Shown: positions 46,632 to 57,492 of the stretch, in pieces
Numbering within the stretch: the stretch's first letter is position 1
Layout of the letters: each line of letters opens with the position of its first letter
NCBI GenBank assembly: GCA_023974075.1
Contig: CM043796.1
Coordinates: 21,088,427 to 21,152,426 of the forward strand
Length of the DNA stretch: 64,000 bases
Direction: 5' to 3'
DNA from: Chaenocephalus aceratus
Taxonomy: Eukaryota > Chordata > Actinopteri > Perciformes > Channichthyidae
Notes under the pieces: model-generated
The model's input: only the letters and a program-made list of their open reading frames with translations
Told to the model about the DNA's origin: nothing
The model's database searches: none
Translations under genes and position numbers: made by a program

Positions 46632-49531
46632 ACCAATATATCTTCAGAGACTGGTAAGTGTAATTTCAAATCCACATTTGGACATTGCCTTGCCAGAATC
46701 TGTGATTGACGGTATCCTAAAATTACCTGTGAAACTGAGCGGTTGTGTTTCATTTTTGGTTAATGAACATTTGGCTGATTGTCTCTGTGCATGTTGCTTG
46801 GGACGAAATTACCATACAAGCATGCACAGCTTATGTTCAGAGTAACCTTAAAGAAATACATCAGTAAAGTGGAACTTCTGTTTAAAAAGCAATGTAAAGA
46901 TTTGTATTGAACAAATCGCCGAATTCTGGGGGTTTCAGCGGCCAAACACAGCAGTTAAAAATAAGCAGCCAGAGATATTTCCCTCCATTGCCTCTCTGAG
47001 CACGGCTCCAGCAGCAGCCGGGGGTGTGTGTGTACTCCCCACGTCTGGGTGGCTGCAGCCGTGCAGCTGAGAGGAAGAAAGTCACAGCCTTTTTGTCTAT
47101 GGCTTTAACTCACACCACCGCCATCTCTATTAAAAGCGAGATGGTCTAAAAGCACCCGTTGTTTGCGACCGTCTTCTGCATTGCTGGTAAGGCTGGGGCA
47201 GCACGAGGTGCGTGCATCACCTGATGCGCCACAGTTCTCTACTCTGCTGGAGGAACATTTCCTACGTTGCTTGGAAGTGTTGCCTACGTTGCTGGAGAAA
47301 CTGGTGGCGGTCCGGGGTGCATTCATAAAATAATAGGCTAATTTATCACAGGTGGGCAGTGGCAAGCAAGCGTAGAATCAAAACTGTGTTTCACCGTTGG
47401 GGTGAACTCAATTGCGGATGTATAGGCTGGTCGTGTAGGACTACAGTTAACTGTGCTGTTTTTGGAGAGAAAGGGTAGCGAAAAAAAAGTCTATGTTCTC
47501 CTGGTCGGGGGATCATAGCGCCACTAACTAGTGGTGTCACAAGAGGATAAGCTAGTTATCGCTTTTGGACGGTCTTCAGGCACGATCTTAGCACTTGTAC
47601 AAGGGTGGATGCGCGAGTCAAGGTGCTCCATTTCAATAATTCCCTACCCCCTCTGAAAACCTCCTAATTCGGACTAAATTGAGTTGAATGAACTTTGCTG
47701 TCACGCTGGTGTTTATTGCGAGTTCATGTTTGTTTGTCTAATTGTTTCTATATTGGTTTGCCTACCCGCCGTCTTGTGTATGCTTTGGACTGATGAGTAT
47801 ATGATTCTTGCATGTTAAATGACTAACACAAACCTTACATGTATGCATGTGCATGTGTCAGGAAGGCTCCCAAATAATTCTGAGGGGCCTATCCTATTTT
47901 TGTAATTGAATGATAATGTGCTAATCCATTACCTTGAGTTGTCTTCACTCAGGAAAACATCCCTATCAAGTGTTAACCCAATAACTAGGACAGCTCTGAA
48001 GGCCAAGGGTCAGAGAGAGACGATCACACTCTCCGGCTGCAGAGAGCACCGCCAGCCACGGGCAAGGAGGCACGAGGTCGTTCGAGATGAGAGGATTCTA
48101 ATCTTCAACTTTCTGATGGGATGGGATGCTTCTTCATCTTTCTGCTCGGGGGGGCCCAAACAGACAACTCTGCAGGACGAGCAATGGCTTCAGAGGCTTC
48201 ATACAAGGTTCCATGTTTCTTGGAGGGGCATCTGGTTGTGCCATTTGGAATAGGCTCTGCTCTCAAGCAGATAGCAGAAGGAATGCAGGCAGATGAGCCT
48301 CCATTTCACTGGGGGGATCATAAAGTGCTCACTGAATGAGCCACAATAGCAGAGCAATTGGGGGGTTGAAATATGGCGCTCTGATGAAGAAGAGTTTTGA
48401 GCCAATCAGCACCTCAGTGCTAATCTACAGTATCAGGATGCCTTTACACACCAGACATTCTGTATCATAAAGAGAGGAGGAGAACGAGTCAGGAGGACAT
48501 GTTCCTCCAGCTCTTGTACAAAGATAACATTTGAATTGAATGACCAGATGTTTACAGATGTACAATTAATGATAGTTCTTATATTTCCGATGAACAGACA
48601 TGTGTTAAATAGTGGTGATACATATATTTTGTCAAATCAGAATACACTGTCACACTACACAAAATAAATTAATTGATATTTTCAGATTATAAGGTATTGA
48701 ACAATAAGGTATTTCTAATATTATAACAGATGATGTTAATATCCTTAATTGTCCAGGAATCAGGTTTAACAACACTACTCTTCAATGTATTATCCATGCA
48801 CAGAAAGACCTACAATGATGTTTCAAGTTTTAAATATTTAAACCTTCCTTTCCAGGTTTTACAAAAGTCTTTGAATATTTGCCTAACTCTTCCTTTTCAG
48901 ATTGTTAAACATTTTGAGAATTGTTTAGTTTTCCCTTCAGATTTTGAAATGACATAATGATTTATAGTTGAAGTAATGTAATTATGTTATCACGCCATAG
49001 TCTTTTGATTTAATATGTAATGAAGTAAACGTAAAGTAATCCTGAATTGAGGACATTGTAACTTTGCAGATTACGAATTGATCAAACCACTGTGAATTTT
49101 ATACCTTAACTGTGATTGTATACTTCACCTGGATCTCTTATGATCCTATGTTTTAAATGCACTTGACTAGTGATTGCCTTAAAGTAAACCTTTAAACTGC
49201 AAGCTGGTTTTTATTTTATAGTTTGATAAGTGAGATTAACTAATGATTACATGTTAAAACATATTATTTTAAAGAAGATGTTTTTGCTACTATGCATCTG
49301 TGTTTTATGTATGTTCATTATTGTGCTTTTGACAAAAGATGATCAAACACTGATGAGAGATGATTTTTCTATTGTGGTTGTCTGTATCAATCATTGTGGT
49401 TGAATGTTTCAATCTTATTCTACTTTGTGATGTAATTGATGTACGGTGGGACCACACTCATATCTGAAGACGCCTATTGATTTAAGTATTGACCAAATTA
49501 TTATTAGACTAACGTTTTCAGGTTATCAAAG
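46632..49531. other. LTR-element interior without recognisable genes
   Basis: The longest open frame is 115 codons (47906-48253, plus strand) and matches nothing known to me. The first kilobase is GC-richer than the rest (46960-47330), the second half AT-rich like host DNA. It may be captured host sequence or eroded leader sequence. Confidence 0.5.
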
Positions 49532-49549
49532 ATGATAAAAAGAGTGGGC
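49532..49549 (+). promoter_or_regulatory. Polypurine tract before the 3' LTR
   Basis: The purine-rich text 'gataaaaagagtgggc' directly precedes the 3' LTR, as expected for the plus-strand priming site. Confidence 0.6.
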
Positions 49550-50019
49550 TGTGAGGGAATAATTTTAGCTTTACTAAGATATTTGACCTTTCGGCCTGTT
49601 GACGTTTTACGACCAAGCCAAAGTCTGTTATCTGTCTGTTATCTGTCTTAAGGAATGGGAAGTGTCAACTTTTGCTGCCATTATCAGTTTTATGACCGGT
49701 CAACTCTCGGTCACAAGAGCCATAGAGTCAGATAAGGTGATTCAGTGCTTCCCGGTGGACACAGATGCCTTCCCCAATGTGTGGGTTGACTCCCTGTAAA
49801 CTGGTTAAAAGGTCTACTGGGATGAGAGGCAGATTCAGATTTGACATGGCAACCCACCCGTGCAGTCAGAAAGTTTGACTGTGTGACTTGTGATGTGAAT
49901 TTCTCCGGCCGATGCTTGTATTAAATCTCAGTGTTTGACATCAGAACTCCTGCTCATCCTGTGTCTCCTTCATGAGTCGGTGACTCCCACTGCATTGCTA
50001 CACAGAAGTTTTCTCCACA
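49550..50019 (+). repeat. 3' LTR
   Basis: 470 bp, the same length as the 5' LTR, ending TTTTCTCCACA before the GTTAA duplication. Confidence 0.9.
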
Positions 50020-50024
50020 GTTAA

Positions 50025-51273
50025 TATCAGAGGAAAACAATCTAGGGGGATGGAATAAAATGTAATGTTAGCAATTACACAACTATAACACCTGGTGAGG
50101 TTAAGGGAAGATCGTAGACTTTTGATAGCAGTTGTGTTGCAGCCAGGAAATTCCAGTCTGCTACATTACACTCAGACATGACTACACCACTATCCACGAC
50201 TACACCAACCTCGTTTTACACCTTGTTACATATTATGCACAATACTACATTACATCTCATTCAGTTTCTTTTTTGAAAAATCTAACAAGATGGCAAAAGT
50301 ATATACATTCAGAAAAGCAAGAATCCCGAAAGTACACTAGTTTCAAAAAAGCCAAACCATTTGAGCACCAGTGCTGCATACGTTTTTTATTTTTTAGTTA
50401 AATGGTGCAGCTACACTTGCAATGGAAGTGAAATGTGCTGTAGCATGCACAAGTGCTGCTAAATTGTCCAATATGGAAGTGATTCGTACAGAGACTGAAG
50501 CATTTGGTTCAGTGTTAAGTTTATGATCCTTTTGATTACCCTTTTTTACAACACTAGACATTTTGACTGCCTTGTTCTGGTTTAAGTGTTCAGCCACTTA
50601 CAGGGCGTAACAGGCCTCTAATGTCACTGAACCGAGTGTTGGGACTGTATAATACATGTCCTTATTAATGTTTCAGCTGTCAAAAGGCATTCCTTATTAG
50701 TACCAATATTATTAATTAGAATGGACATTTTATTGTACCTTTAATGAAGTTTGAACAATGTGATTGACTCATTTTGATATTTTCATTGCAGTTAACAAAC
50801 AAAAAAACCAAGAGAAACAATTAGAAGATGGTCATTAGTCATTTGTTTTTTCGAAATCTAACTACATGATCTCAATTGCTGTATCTGTATCACAATAGAA
50901 AGTACACATTTCGAAAAATGAGGTACCTTTTAATTTAAGAATTTAAGAGAAAACATCCTAGAATCTTATAAACCATGAGGCACCATTTTTTCTATTATTA
51001 TCAAAATACCCAATGGTGAAATAACTAGTAGGTGTAGGGGTTCTAATACTATGAAAATACCATTAAAACGGCTAGACAAGTACAAATTCAGTTATTGTAC
51101 TAATTTAGTCAACAAGGATAACTATCATCTTATTATTGATAACAGTAACTTCCTATTGCATCCCATAAAATAAGTAAAAAGGATACAGAAAGGAGATAAG
51201 CCAGTATAGTTTTCATAGGCACAAAATGAAGTATTGTTGGCAAAAGTTCATAGGATGTTGAAGGAGACAATGA

Positions 51274-51330
<57 letters not shown>

Positions 51331-52033
51331 CACGTACACACACACAGGCCAAATCAATCCCCATGCATATTCATTTGTGTTTTGTAATGGGGTCTTTTAG
51401 CCACACATTTAGCCTTGCGGTGTGATTTATGAGTCCCCTCTTACACAGCCTCCCCAGAGTTCACCAGCAGCTGCAAAGGTAATACCATTTTACGGTCAAA
51501 TCTCTAACCTAAACATGATTGATTAACCGTTGATGGGAAAATATAAGAAGGTCACATGCACAAATTTGACAGTATCATTTCATTTCTTATTGAAGTTCTG
51601 ATATTTTCCCATATAAAATATGTTCGTCACTTTTACTCGCAGTTTTTTCATTATTGCCCTGACATGTTTTGAAAGCCTGCAGTGAGCCTTATTTACCATT
51701 TTTAAAAAACTGCCAATTACATAACTTCCATGGTGGCAGTTAATGATTAAAGTCATGTTTTTTTTCTTTCTGTTTCTCGCTGGGTCGCTACATAATGAAG
51801 CATAGTTGTGCCAGTAGCATGAATGAATTCCATGTTCAAGTGGAAACTAATAAGAAAGTATTTCACTAAGAACCTTAGGCAAGGTTCTCTCAGCCTGAAT
51901 CTACAAATATCATGTTTGTCTTCTCAATATTATTCCCCACACTTTAGTTATACATTTGAGATTTTTCTTTTAATGGAAGGGCTCCAATAGAAATGTGTTT
52001 TCACCTGCAACAAAATTAATTGTTAATCATTTA
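50025..52033. other. Gene-free stretch
   Basis: AT-rich with a CA/TACA microsatellite at 51273-51346. A 67-codon minus-strand frame at 50394-50597 is not recognised. Confidence 0.45.
51273..51346 (+). repeat. CA microsatellite, interrupted
   Basis: CA repeats with TACA interruptions. Confidence 0.95.
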
Positions 52034-52226
52034 GTTCTCATTCATAACACTCCGTTCGATGTCTCACTATGGGATGCGCCTCATCGCGGAGCAAACAGAA
52101 GCATCAATCTCATTACGCCAATCCTGATTGGCCGGTGATTCTTGACGTCAACGTCAGGGGAAATCACCCCCTATAAGTAGCCTGCGCCACGACGCATGCG
52201 TCATTCAAACACCTCTTCTCGCTTCA
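52034..52226 (+). promoter_or_regulatory. Left inverted terminal repeat of DIRS-A with promoter motifs
   Basis: Bases from about 52058 to 52226 are the inverse of about 57270-57442. The repeat holds promoter-type words in sensible order: a CCAAT-box inverse (CTGATTGGCC, about 52130), a CRE-type TTGACGTCAACGTCAGG (about 52143-52159), a TATA-like CCTATAAGTAG (about 52171) and a palindromic ACGCATGCGT (about 52192). It probably drives the element's transcript. The outer 24 bases differ from the outer right end, as in other DIRS elements. The left repeat lacks 5 bases (ATAAG) present in the right one. Confidence 0.75.
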
Positions 52227-52607
52227 GAGCACATCTCGAACGGTAGCCGGGCTAGCTTAACGGTCCACAGACGGAACCCAACTAATTTTCGGTCGACGGG
52301 CGTTAGCCGGCTACCCGATTCTCTCACAGAAGAAGATTATAGTCAACCTCGCCGTTCTTCCTCTGGAGTAAGGTAAGGTTTTGACTTCAAGTTAGCAACA
52401 CACCAGTTGCTAACTTGTGTTTTTTCCCTCACTACCGACACCACGGTAGCAAGGACACTTTTTTCTTCTCTCTTCCACGGAGGAGAAAAGGATTACAGGA
52501 ATATTACCATACCAGGTAATATCCTTGAGAGAAAAAGACCCACGCTGTCCTTTTTCCCCTGGATTAAAGACAGATCGGTAAACATTTTTTTCTCGAACGT
52601 ACCTGTC

Positions 52608-54274
52608 ATGAGCGGACCCTCTCCACGCCTCACGGCGAACGAGATGGATGCCTCTCCCCCTCACACCAGAGGAGTCAGGATCTCGGAGGCTCGGCGCTGC
52701 GGTTGCGGGTTGAAAGTGTCAGGCACAGACTCACACCAGATCTGTTCGTCCTGCCTCGGGCTGGAACACGCCCAGGAGGCCATTGACAACCCCGGCTCGT
52801 GCGGACATTGTGCCCGCCTCACCGTGAAGAGCCTCCACCGAAGGTTAGCGCAACAAGTTAACCTGTCGGGACGGGACCCCCTCATGTCCACTGATCCGCC
52901 GACCGGCAATCAAGACACGGGGACGTCTGCCGCAGAGATGGAGCCCCTCACTGCGGTCTGGGGCTCACCGACAGCGGCACCCGCAGAACCGGAATCTCGC
53001 GCCATATCAGGCCGAGATCCGGTGGCGGCAAAGAACGCGGGAACGGGGCCCCACGCTATACCAAGCTGGGGCTCCCGACTGGACCTCACCACGGTTTCAC
53101 CCGCGGAAGATGTCCTGGAGTTAGACTGCATGGAGGACGAAGAGTACACCTCTGAGTTCCTCCTGTCTGACTCGGATGAGCAGGGAAGACGACATCTTCA
53201 TGTCATCGACTCAGGCTGCAAAGCCGGGAGCGATGGCTGCTCCCCCGGGCGACAGCACACCAGCTTCGCCCTGTCTCAGTATGGACCTACAAGCCGTGTG
53301 TCAGCGCGCTGCGGCCAAACTAGACATCCCATGGCCCGAAGTGGCCAAGGAGACCTCCAGGTCCCGTTACGAGGGAAAACCTTTTTTCCCAAACAACGAG
53401 GGCAAAGAGGCAACTCCTCCCGGTCTTCCCGGAGATGTTGGATGAGGTGTCGGTCTCGTGGAGAGACCGGCCCTTTAGCAACAAGGCCCCAATCCAGGGT
53501 GCCTCCTCCCTTGACTGTGACGGTATGGAGAGGCTCGGCCTGCTCCACATACCACCTATGGAACCGCTGGTGGCAGCCCACCTCCTACCGAGGATGGGCC
53601 AGCCGCCAAGCAGGAACCCCACGCTGCCAGCAAAAACGGACCGATTCCAGTCTACCATGACGGAACGGGCCTACAGAGCCGCAGCGTTGTCCGCCAGGGC
53701 TCTGAACGTTTCCTCGATGCTAACCGCATACCAAGCGGAGCTCTGTGAGGATATGTCGAGCAATCCTGGACCGGCCACTCTGGACGAGATAGCCGCGGTC
53801 ACAGACATTTGTCTCCGTGTCCAACGCTGCGCCGTCCAGGCCACGGGCAAGGTAATGGGGATCATGGTGGTGCAGGAAAGAGCTAGATGGCTCAACCTCA
53901 CCAACCTCCCAGACCGGGAAAAGGAAGATGTGCTTGACATGCCCATCGTTCCCGAGGGGATTTTCGGCTCCGCTCTCGCTTCCATGCAAAGGAAGTGCGA
54001 GTCGAAAAAGAAAGAAGACGAGGCTCTCCACCTTTGTCTCCCTCGAAGGGTCCAGCCGCGGCTTTTGCAACGGCGGCCCTTCGCCCACGCTGCACCGCGC
54101 TCTGCTGGGTTCAAAGTACCGGGACAGCAGAGGGCGCAGCCCGCCCCGAGTCCCCAGCCCAGGCAGGAGACGAGGGCGAGTTGGTCTAGAAAATCTCCGG
54201 CTCCGGCTGTAGCCCAGGCACAGCCGAACCAGAATTTCGGCCAGCAGGCGAGGAAGAAGAAGCGAGCGGCCTGA
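52608..54274 (+). pseudogene. DIRS-A gag-like gene, two frameshifts
   Basis: The likely start is the ATG at 52608 (MSGPSPRLTANEMD). An early Cys/His-rich stretch (CGCGLK...CSSCLG...CGHCARL) looks like a zinc-binding region of fish DIRS Gag. Coding shifts from frame 3 to frame 1 near 53170-53200 and to frame 2 near 53433, where one extra G precedes the MLDEVSVSW segment. The rest runs to a stop after a basic tail KKKRAA at 54274. Segments such as SLDCDGMERLGLL and PPMEPLVAAHLLP are typical of this Gag. The protein presumably packaged the element RNA; this copy cannot make it whole. Confidence 0.7.
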
Positions 54275-54565
54275 CAGCCTCTCCTTCTCCCCTCCGTGAC
54301 AGAGCTGGAAGTTCCTTCCCCGGCTCTAAATGTGTCCCCGCCGCCTCGAGAGATGCCTCAACGCCATCCTCAAGTCCGCACAAGACACATGTCACATCGT
54401 TATTGTCTGAATAAACCATTTTCCGCTGACGCATCCAGGCTCCGGCTAAGGGCGCAGCCTGAAAAAATGAAAAGAAAGACAATAAACAGTCCGTTAACCA
54501 TAAGTCCCCTTCTGAGAGCAGCTACGGCCTCTCTCAAAAGGCGGATAATAAACGGGTCTGTGAAG

Positions 54566-54910
54566 GCACCACCGCCACGCGCATGCGCAGTGCCGGTTGG
54601 GACTTTAAGGGCACTACCGCCACGTGCGTACGCAGTGCCGGCTAGAGCTGTAAAGAACGGCCCGTCAATCCTTCCCCTTTCAAGAACAGCTACGGCATCT
54701 CTCAAAGGACGGATTATTGACGGGTCCGTGAAGCCACCGCCACACACATGCGCAGTGCCGGCCAGGGCTTTAAGGGCACCACCGGCACGCGCAGGCGCAG
54801 TGCCGACTGGAGCCGTGAGGGCACCACCGGCACACACATGCGCAGTGCCGGCTGGAGCTGAAAAGGCACCTCCGTCACGCACATGCGCAGTGCCGGTCGG
54901 AGCCATAAGA
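54566..54910 (+). repeat. 45-bp in-frame minisatellite with GCATGCGCAGTGCC core
   Basis: Six units of 45 bp (54566, 54611, 54732, 54776, 54821 and 54866 as starts), each carrying a variant of CGCRCATGCGCAGTGCCGG. In one frame each unit encodes a 15-residue repeat like APPPRACAVPVGTLR. A 75-bp spacer at 54656-54730 repeats an earlier segment (54500-54565). The core resembles the palindromic NRF1 site, GCGCATGCGC. DIRS-B has the same array in shorter form near 63480-63690. Confidence 0.8.
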
Positions 54911-54929
54911 GTGACATCTCAGCTGGCTC

Positions 54930-56060
54930 TAAGGAGCATACAGCAGGAGATACTCACGATGTCTGCCTGGGCTTCTCAAAACAGTTATAATTGATCTGTT
55001 TTCACAAACCCAGAGAGAGTCAACCCACATTCTGGAGAGAAAGGTTCTCTCTCTCCCAGAAAGAAGGGTTTTATCTATAAAGCCCACCGAGCGGAGTCAG
55101 ATTACGGAGGAGAATGTCCTCGTAAAGCACCCGCTCAACATGGGCCTCATAATAAAACTAAACCCCGAACGCCACGGCTTACGGAGAGTTTTGGTGATTA
55201 TGAAATGCGTAGTGGCACTACACCCGACTTTTCCAGTGCGGGACGCGCCTACGGGTGCAGTCCTTTCACGGAAGGTGGTCACCACGGACGCAGGTCAGAC
55301 GGGCTGACAGGGGACTTACGAAGGTCGCCCGGTGAGAGGTCTCTAGAACAGAGACTTCCAGCGGGCAGGCGTAAATTACCCGGAGCTTTTAGCGGTGTTC
55401 CCCACCCAAAAATGCTTCCTGCCTTCTCTCAGAGGACTTCATGTCCCCGTGAGGATAGACAACACGATATCGTGGATGAACCGCTAGGGAAGGTTACGTT
55501 GTCTCCAGTCACCACTGGCACACAAACTGATCCCTTAGAGCGGCAGACGTCTCCTCTCTCTGAGAACGACACGAGTACCGGGTGTTATGCACCTAGGGAC
55601 AGAATTACTGTCAAAGGGTGCACCACTCTATGCAGACTGGACTCCTCATCCAAGGATCGAGAGTCCGCTGTGGGTGCGTTACGGCGGAGCCGCGTTAAAT
55701 CTGTTCGCAAGGGGAGAAAATGCTCAATGACAGCTGTTCTCTTTAATGCACGATTTAAACGCACCGTTAGGCGGGGACGCTCTCGTACACGATTGACCTC
55801 CGGGTCCTCTGTACACGTTCCCACCCCTGGTTCTGTTCCCCTTAACTCCGGCCAGAGTGAAAGAGCAACGCCACACACGTACTTTGATGTTTCCACCCTA
55901 GCCCGCAATATACGGGCTGGCGGTGATATATCAGCTGTTGTGCGGGCAGCCGTGGCAGCCCCCACCACGCAGGGACAGATCGTCTCAGGCGGGGAGGGCG
56001 ATCCTTCACCCACGCCCAGAGCACGGGGCACTATGGGCCTGACCCGTGAGTGGTACAATC
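54930..56060 (+). pseudogene. DIRS-A reverse transcriptase-RNase H remnant
   Basis: Nucleotide comparison with DIRS-B shows this copy jumps from the segment before the RT palm (about 55095) straight to the segment after the YLDD motif (about 55105-55155) and then to the connection before RNase H (about 55160). The catalytic palm is gone. The RNase H part can be followed but has in-frame stops where DIRS-B has Trp codons (for example near 55300 and 55345). It retains about 200 bp at 55600-55860 (before the ARVREQRH-type segment) that DIRS-B has lost. The open frame at 55205-56167 is mostly out of phase with RNase H. Confidence 0.75.
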
Positions 56061-57091
56061 TGAATACAGTGGGACTCCCTCAGAAGGTGATAAACACTAT
56101 TCAGAGTGCGAGAGCTTCCTCCACCAGGTCTCTTTACGACTGTAAGTGGAGGGTGTTTGAGGAGTAGTGCCTTCAAGAAGGGCACATCTCTTTTCAATGT
56201 CCTGTCGGGGTGATTTTATCATTCCTACAGGACTTGATCGATAAACACAGAGCTTTTTCCACGATCAAGGTGTACCTGGCTGCTATTGCTGCATGCCATG
56301 TGGGCTTTGAGGGTAAGACGGCTAGCCAACATCCTTTGGTTTGCCGTTTTATGAAGGGAGCGCGCAGGCTCCTCCCTGTCTCCAGGTCGCTGGTGCCCTT
56401 GTGGGACCTGGCAGTGGTTTTAAATGGGCTCAAAATGACCCCATTTGAACCCCTGGAAGGAACTGACATGAAACATCTGTCACTCAAGACAGTGCTGTTA
56501 CTGGCCCTGGCATCCGCTAAACGGGTCAGTGATATCCATGCACTGTCTGTACATCCCTCATGCACTCAGTTCGCCCCAGGGCAAACGAGAGTGTTGTTGA
56601 AACCCAACCCTGCTTTTACACCAAAGGTGGTTGGTTCGTGTACCCCGATTGACATTGAGGCATTTCCTCCGCAGCTGGTTTCCTCCGGGGAGCAGCAGCA
56701 GGATTTATTGTGTCCAGTCCGGGCTTTGCACACATATATGGACAGATCAAAAGAGCTTCGTCTTAATGACCAACTCTTCGTGTCCTGGGCTAAACCTCAC
56801 AAGGGTAAGCCTGTTACTAAGCAACGACTATCCCACTGGATCGTGGAGGCGATTGCTTTGGCCTATACGAGTCAGAATCTGCAAGCGCCTTTGGGTCTGC
56901 GGGCTCACTCGACTCGGGGCCTGGCTACATCCTGGGCTTTGTTCAAGGGTGTTTCCATCCAGGATATCTGTGCGGCGGCAAGCTGGTCTTCGCCACTCAC
57001 TTTTGTCCGCTTTTACAGACTGGACGTCTCCGCTCCAAGCGTGGTCCGAGCAGTGCTGGGCACCTTGTTGAGTCGGGACTCCACCTGTTAA
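56033..57091 (+). pseudogene. DIRS-A tyrosine recombinase, one premature stop
   Basis: The ATG at 56033 starts MGLTREWYNLN; the frame is open to 57091 (about 352 codons) except for a TAG at 56165-56167, codon 45. After it the frame continues SFLQDLIDKHRAFSTIKVYL (core-binding part). The catalytic set of tyrosine recombinases is visible: Arg in LASAKRVSDIHALS (about 56522), His-x-x-Arg in LRAHSTRGLATSW (about 56906-56917), and the nucleophile Tyr in FVRFYRLD (about 57014). In DIRS elements this enzyme integrates a circular DNA intermediate. The start overlaps the end of the RT frame, as in DIRS-B. Only the stop prevents a full protein here. Confidence 0.85.
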
Positions 57092-57151
57092 ATTCTGGTT
57101 GATCGGTGATCTTCGAGATAAGCTCGTCTGGCAATACGGGAGCTACAATAT

Positions 57152-57233
57152 CCCATAGTGAGACATCGAACGGAGTGTTATGAATGAGAACTATAGGTTA
57201 CTTACGTAACCCCAGTTTTCAGAGTAACATGAA
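57152..57233 (+). other. Internal complementary region of DIRS-A
   Basis: The first part (57153-57182) is the inverse of the outer left end (52034-52063), and the next part (57181-57230) is the inverse of the outer right end (57441-57490), joined at AACTATAGG. This is the layout the DIRS replication model requires for making a circle from a linear cDNA. It lies just after the recombinase stop. Confidence 0.85.
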
Positions 57234-57269
57234 GTGAGATGTCTCACCAGACGGCCCTCCTTGCTATGG

Positions 57270-57490
57270 TGAAGCGAGAAGAGGTGCTTATTTTGAATGA
57301 CGCATGCGTCGTGGCGCAGGCTACTTATAGGGGGTGATTTCCCCTGACGTTGACGTCAAGAATCACCGGCCAATCAGGATTGGCGTAATGAGATTGATGC
57401 TTCTGTTTGCTCCGCGATGAGGCGCATCCCATAGTGAGACAACTCACTTCATGTTACTCTGAGAACTGGGGTTACGTAAGTAACCTATAG
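57270..57490 (+). repeat. Right inverted terminal repeat of DIRS-A
   Basis: Inverse of the left repeat, ending GGGGTTACGTAAGTAACCTATAG. It contains the same CRE-like, CCAAT-like and TATA-like words pointing inward. Confidence 0.85.
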
Positions 57491-57492
57491 TT

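Larger units (their letters stand above)
46141..50019 (+). mobile_element. LTR retrotransposon, structurally complete, non-autonomous
   Basis: Two 470-bp direct repeats flank a 2939-bp interior. GTTAA is repeated directly outside (46136-46140 and 50020-50024), the 5-bp target duplication expected for LTR integration. The LTRs begin TGTG and end CACA. They differ at about 12 positions by eye (roughly 97% identity), which implies a fairly recent insertion. The interior has no reading frame with recognisable gag, protease, RT, RNase H, integrase or envelope. The element must have depended on proteins supplied in trans. Confidence 0.88.
52034..57490 (+). mobile_element. DIRS1-like tyrosine-recombinase retrotransposon, copy DIRS-A
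   Basis: It has the parts that define DIRS1-group elements, in order: left terminal inverted repeat, gag-like gene, remains of reverse transcriptase-RNase H, tyrosine recombinase, internal complementary region, right terminal inverted repeat. There is no integrase, no direct LTR and no clear target duplication, as expected when integration is by recombinase. About 5.46 kb. Gag carries two frameshifts, the RT core is deleted, and the recombinase has one stop. The flanks share only TAGTT with the ends, so boundaries are uncertain by a few bases. Confidence 0.9.

Noticed and set aside
50394..50597. 67-codon minus-strand frame with balanced composition as a host exon
   Set aside because: No family recognised and no supporting splice structure; kept out of the gene list.
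52407..52607. N-terminal extension of the DIRS-A gag frame
   Set aside because: The 67 extra codons upstream of MSGPSP look like leader sequence; the ATG at 52608 fits the family better.
55205..56032. Most of a 320-codon open frame in DIRS-A
   Set aside because: It is out of phase with RNase H, whose homology is in another frame; only the last 45 codons (from 56033) are the recombinase start.
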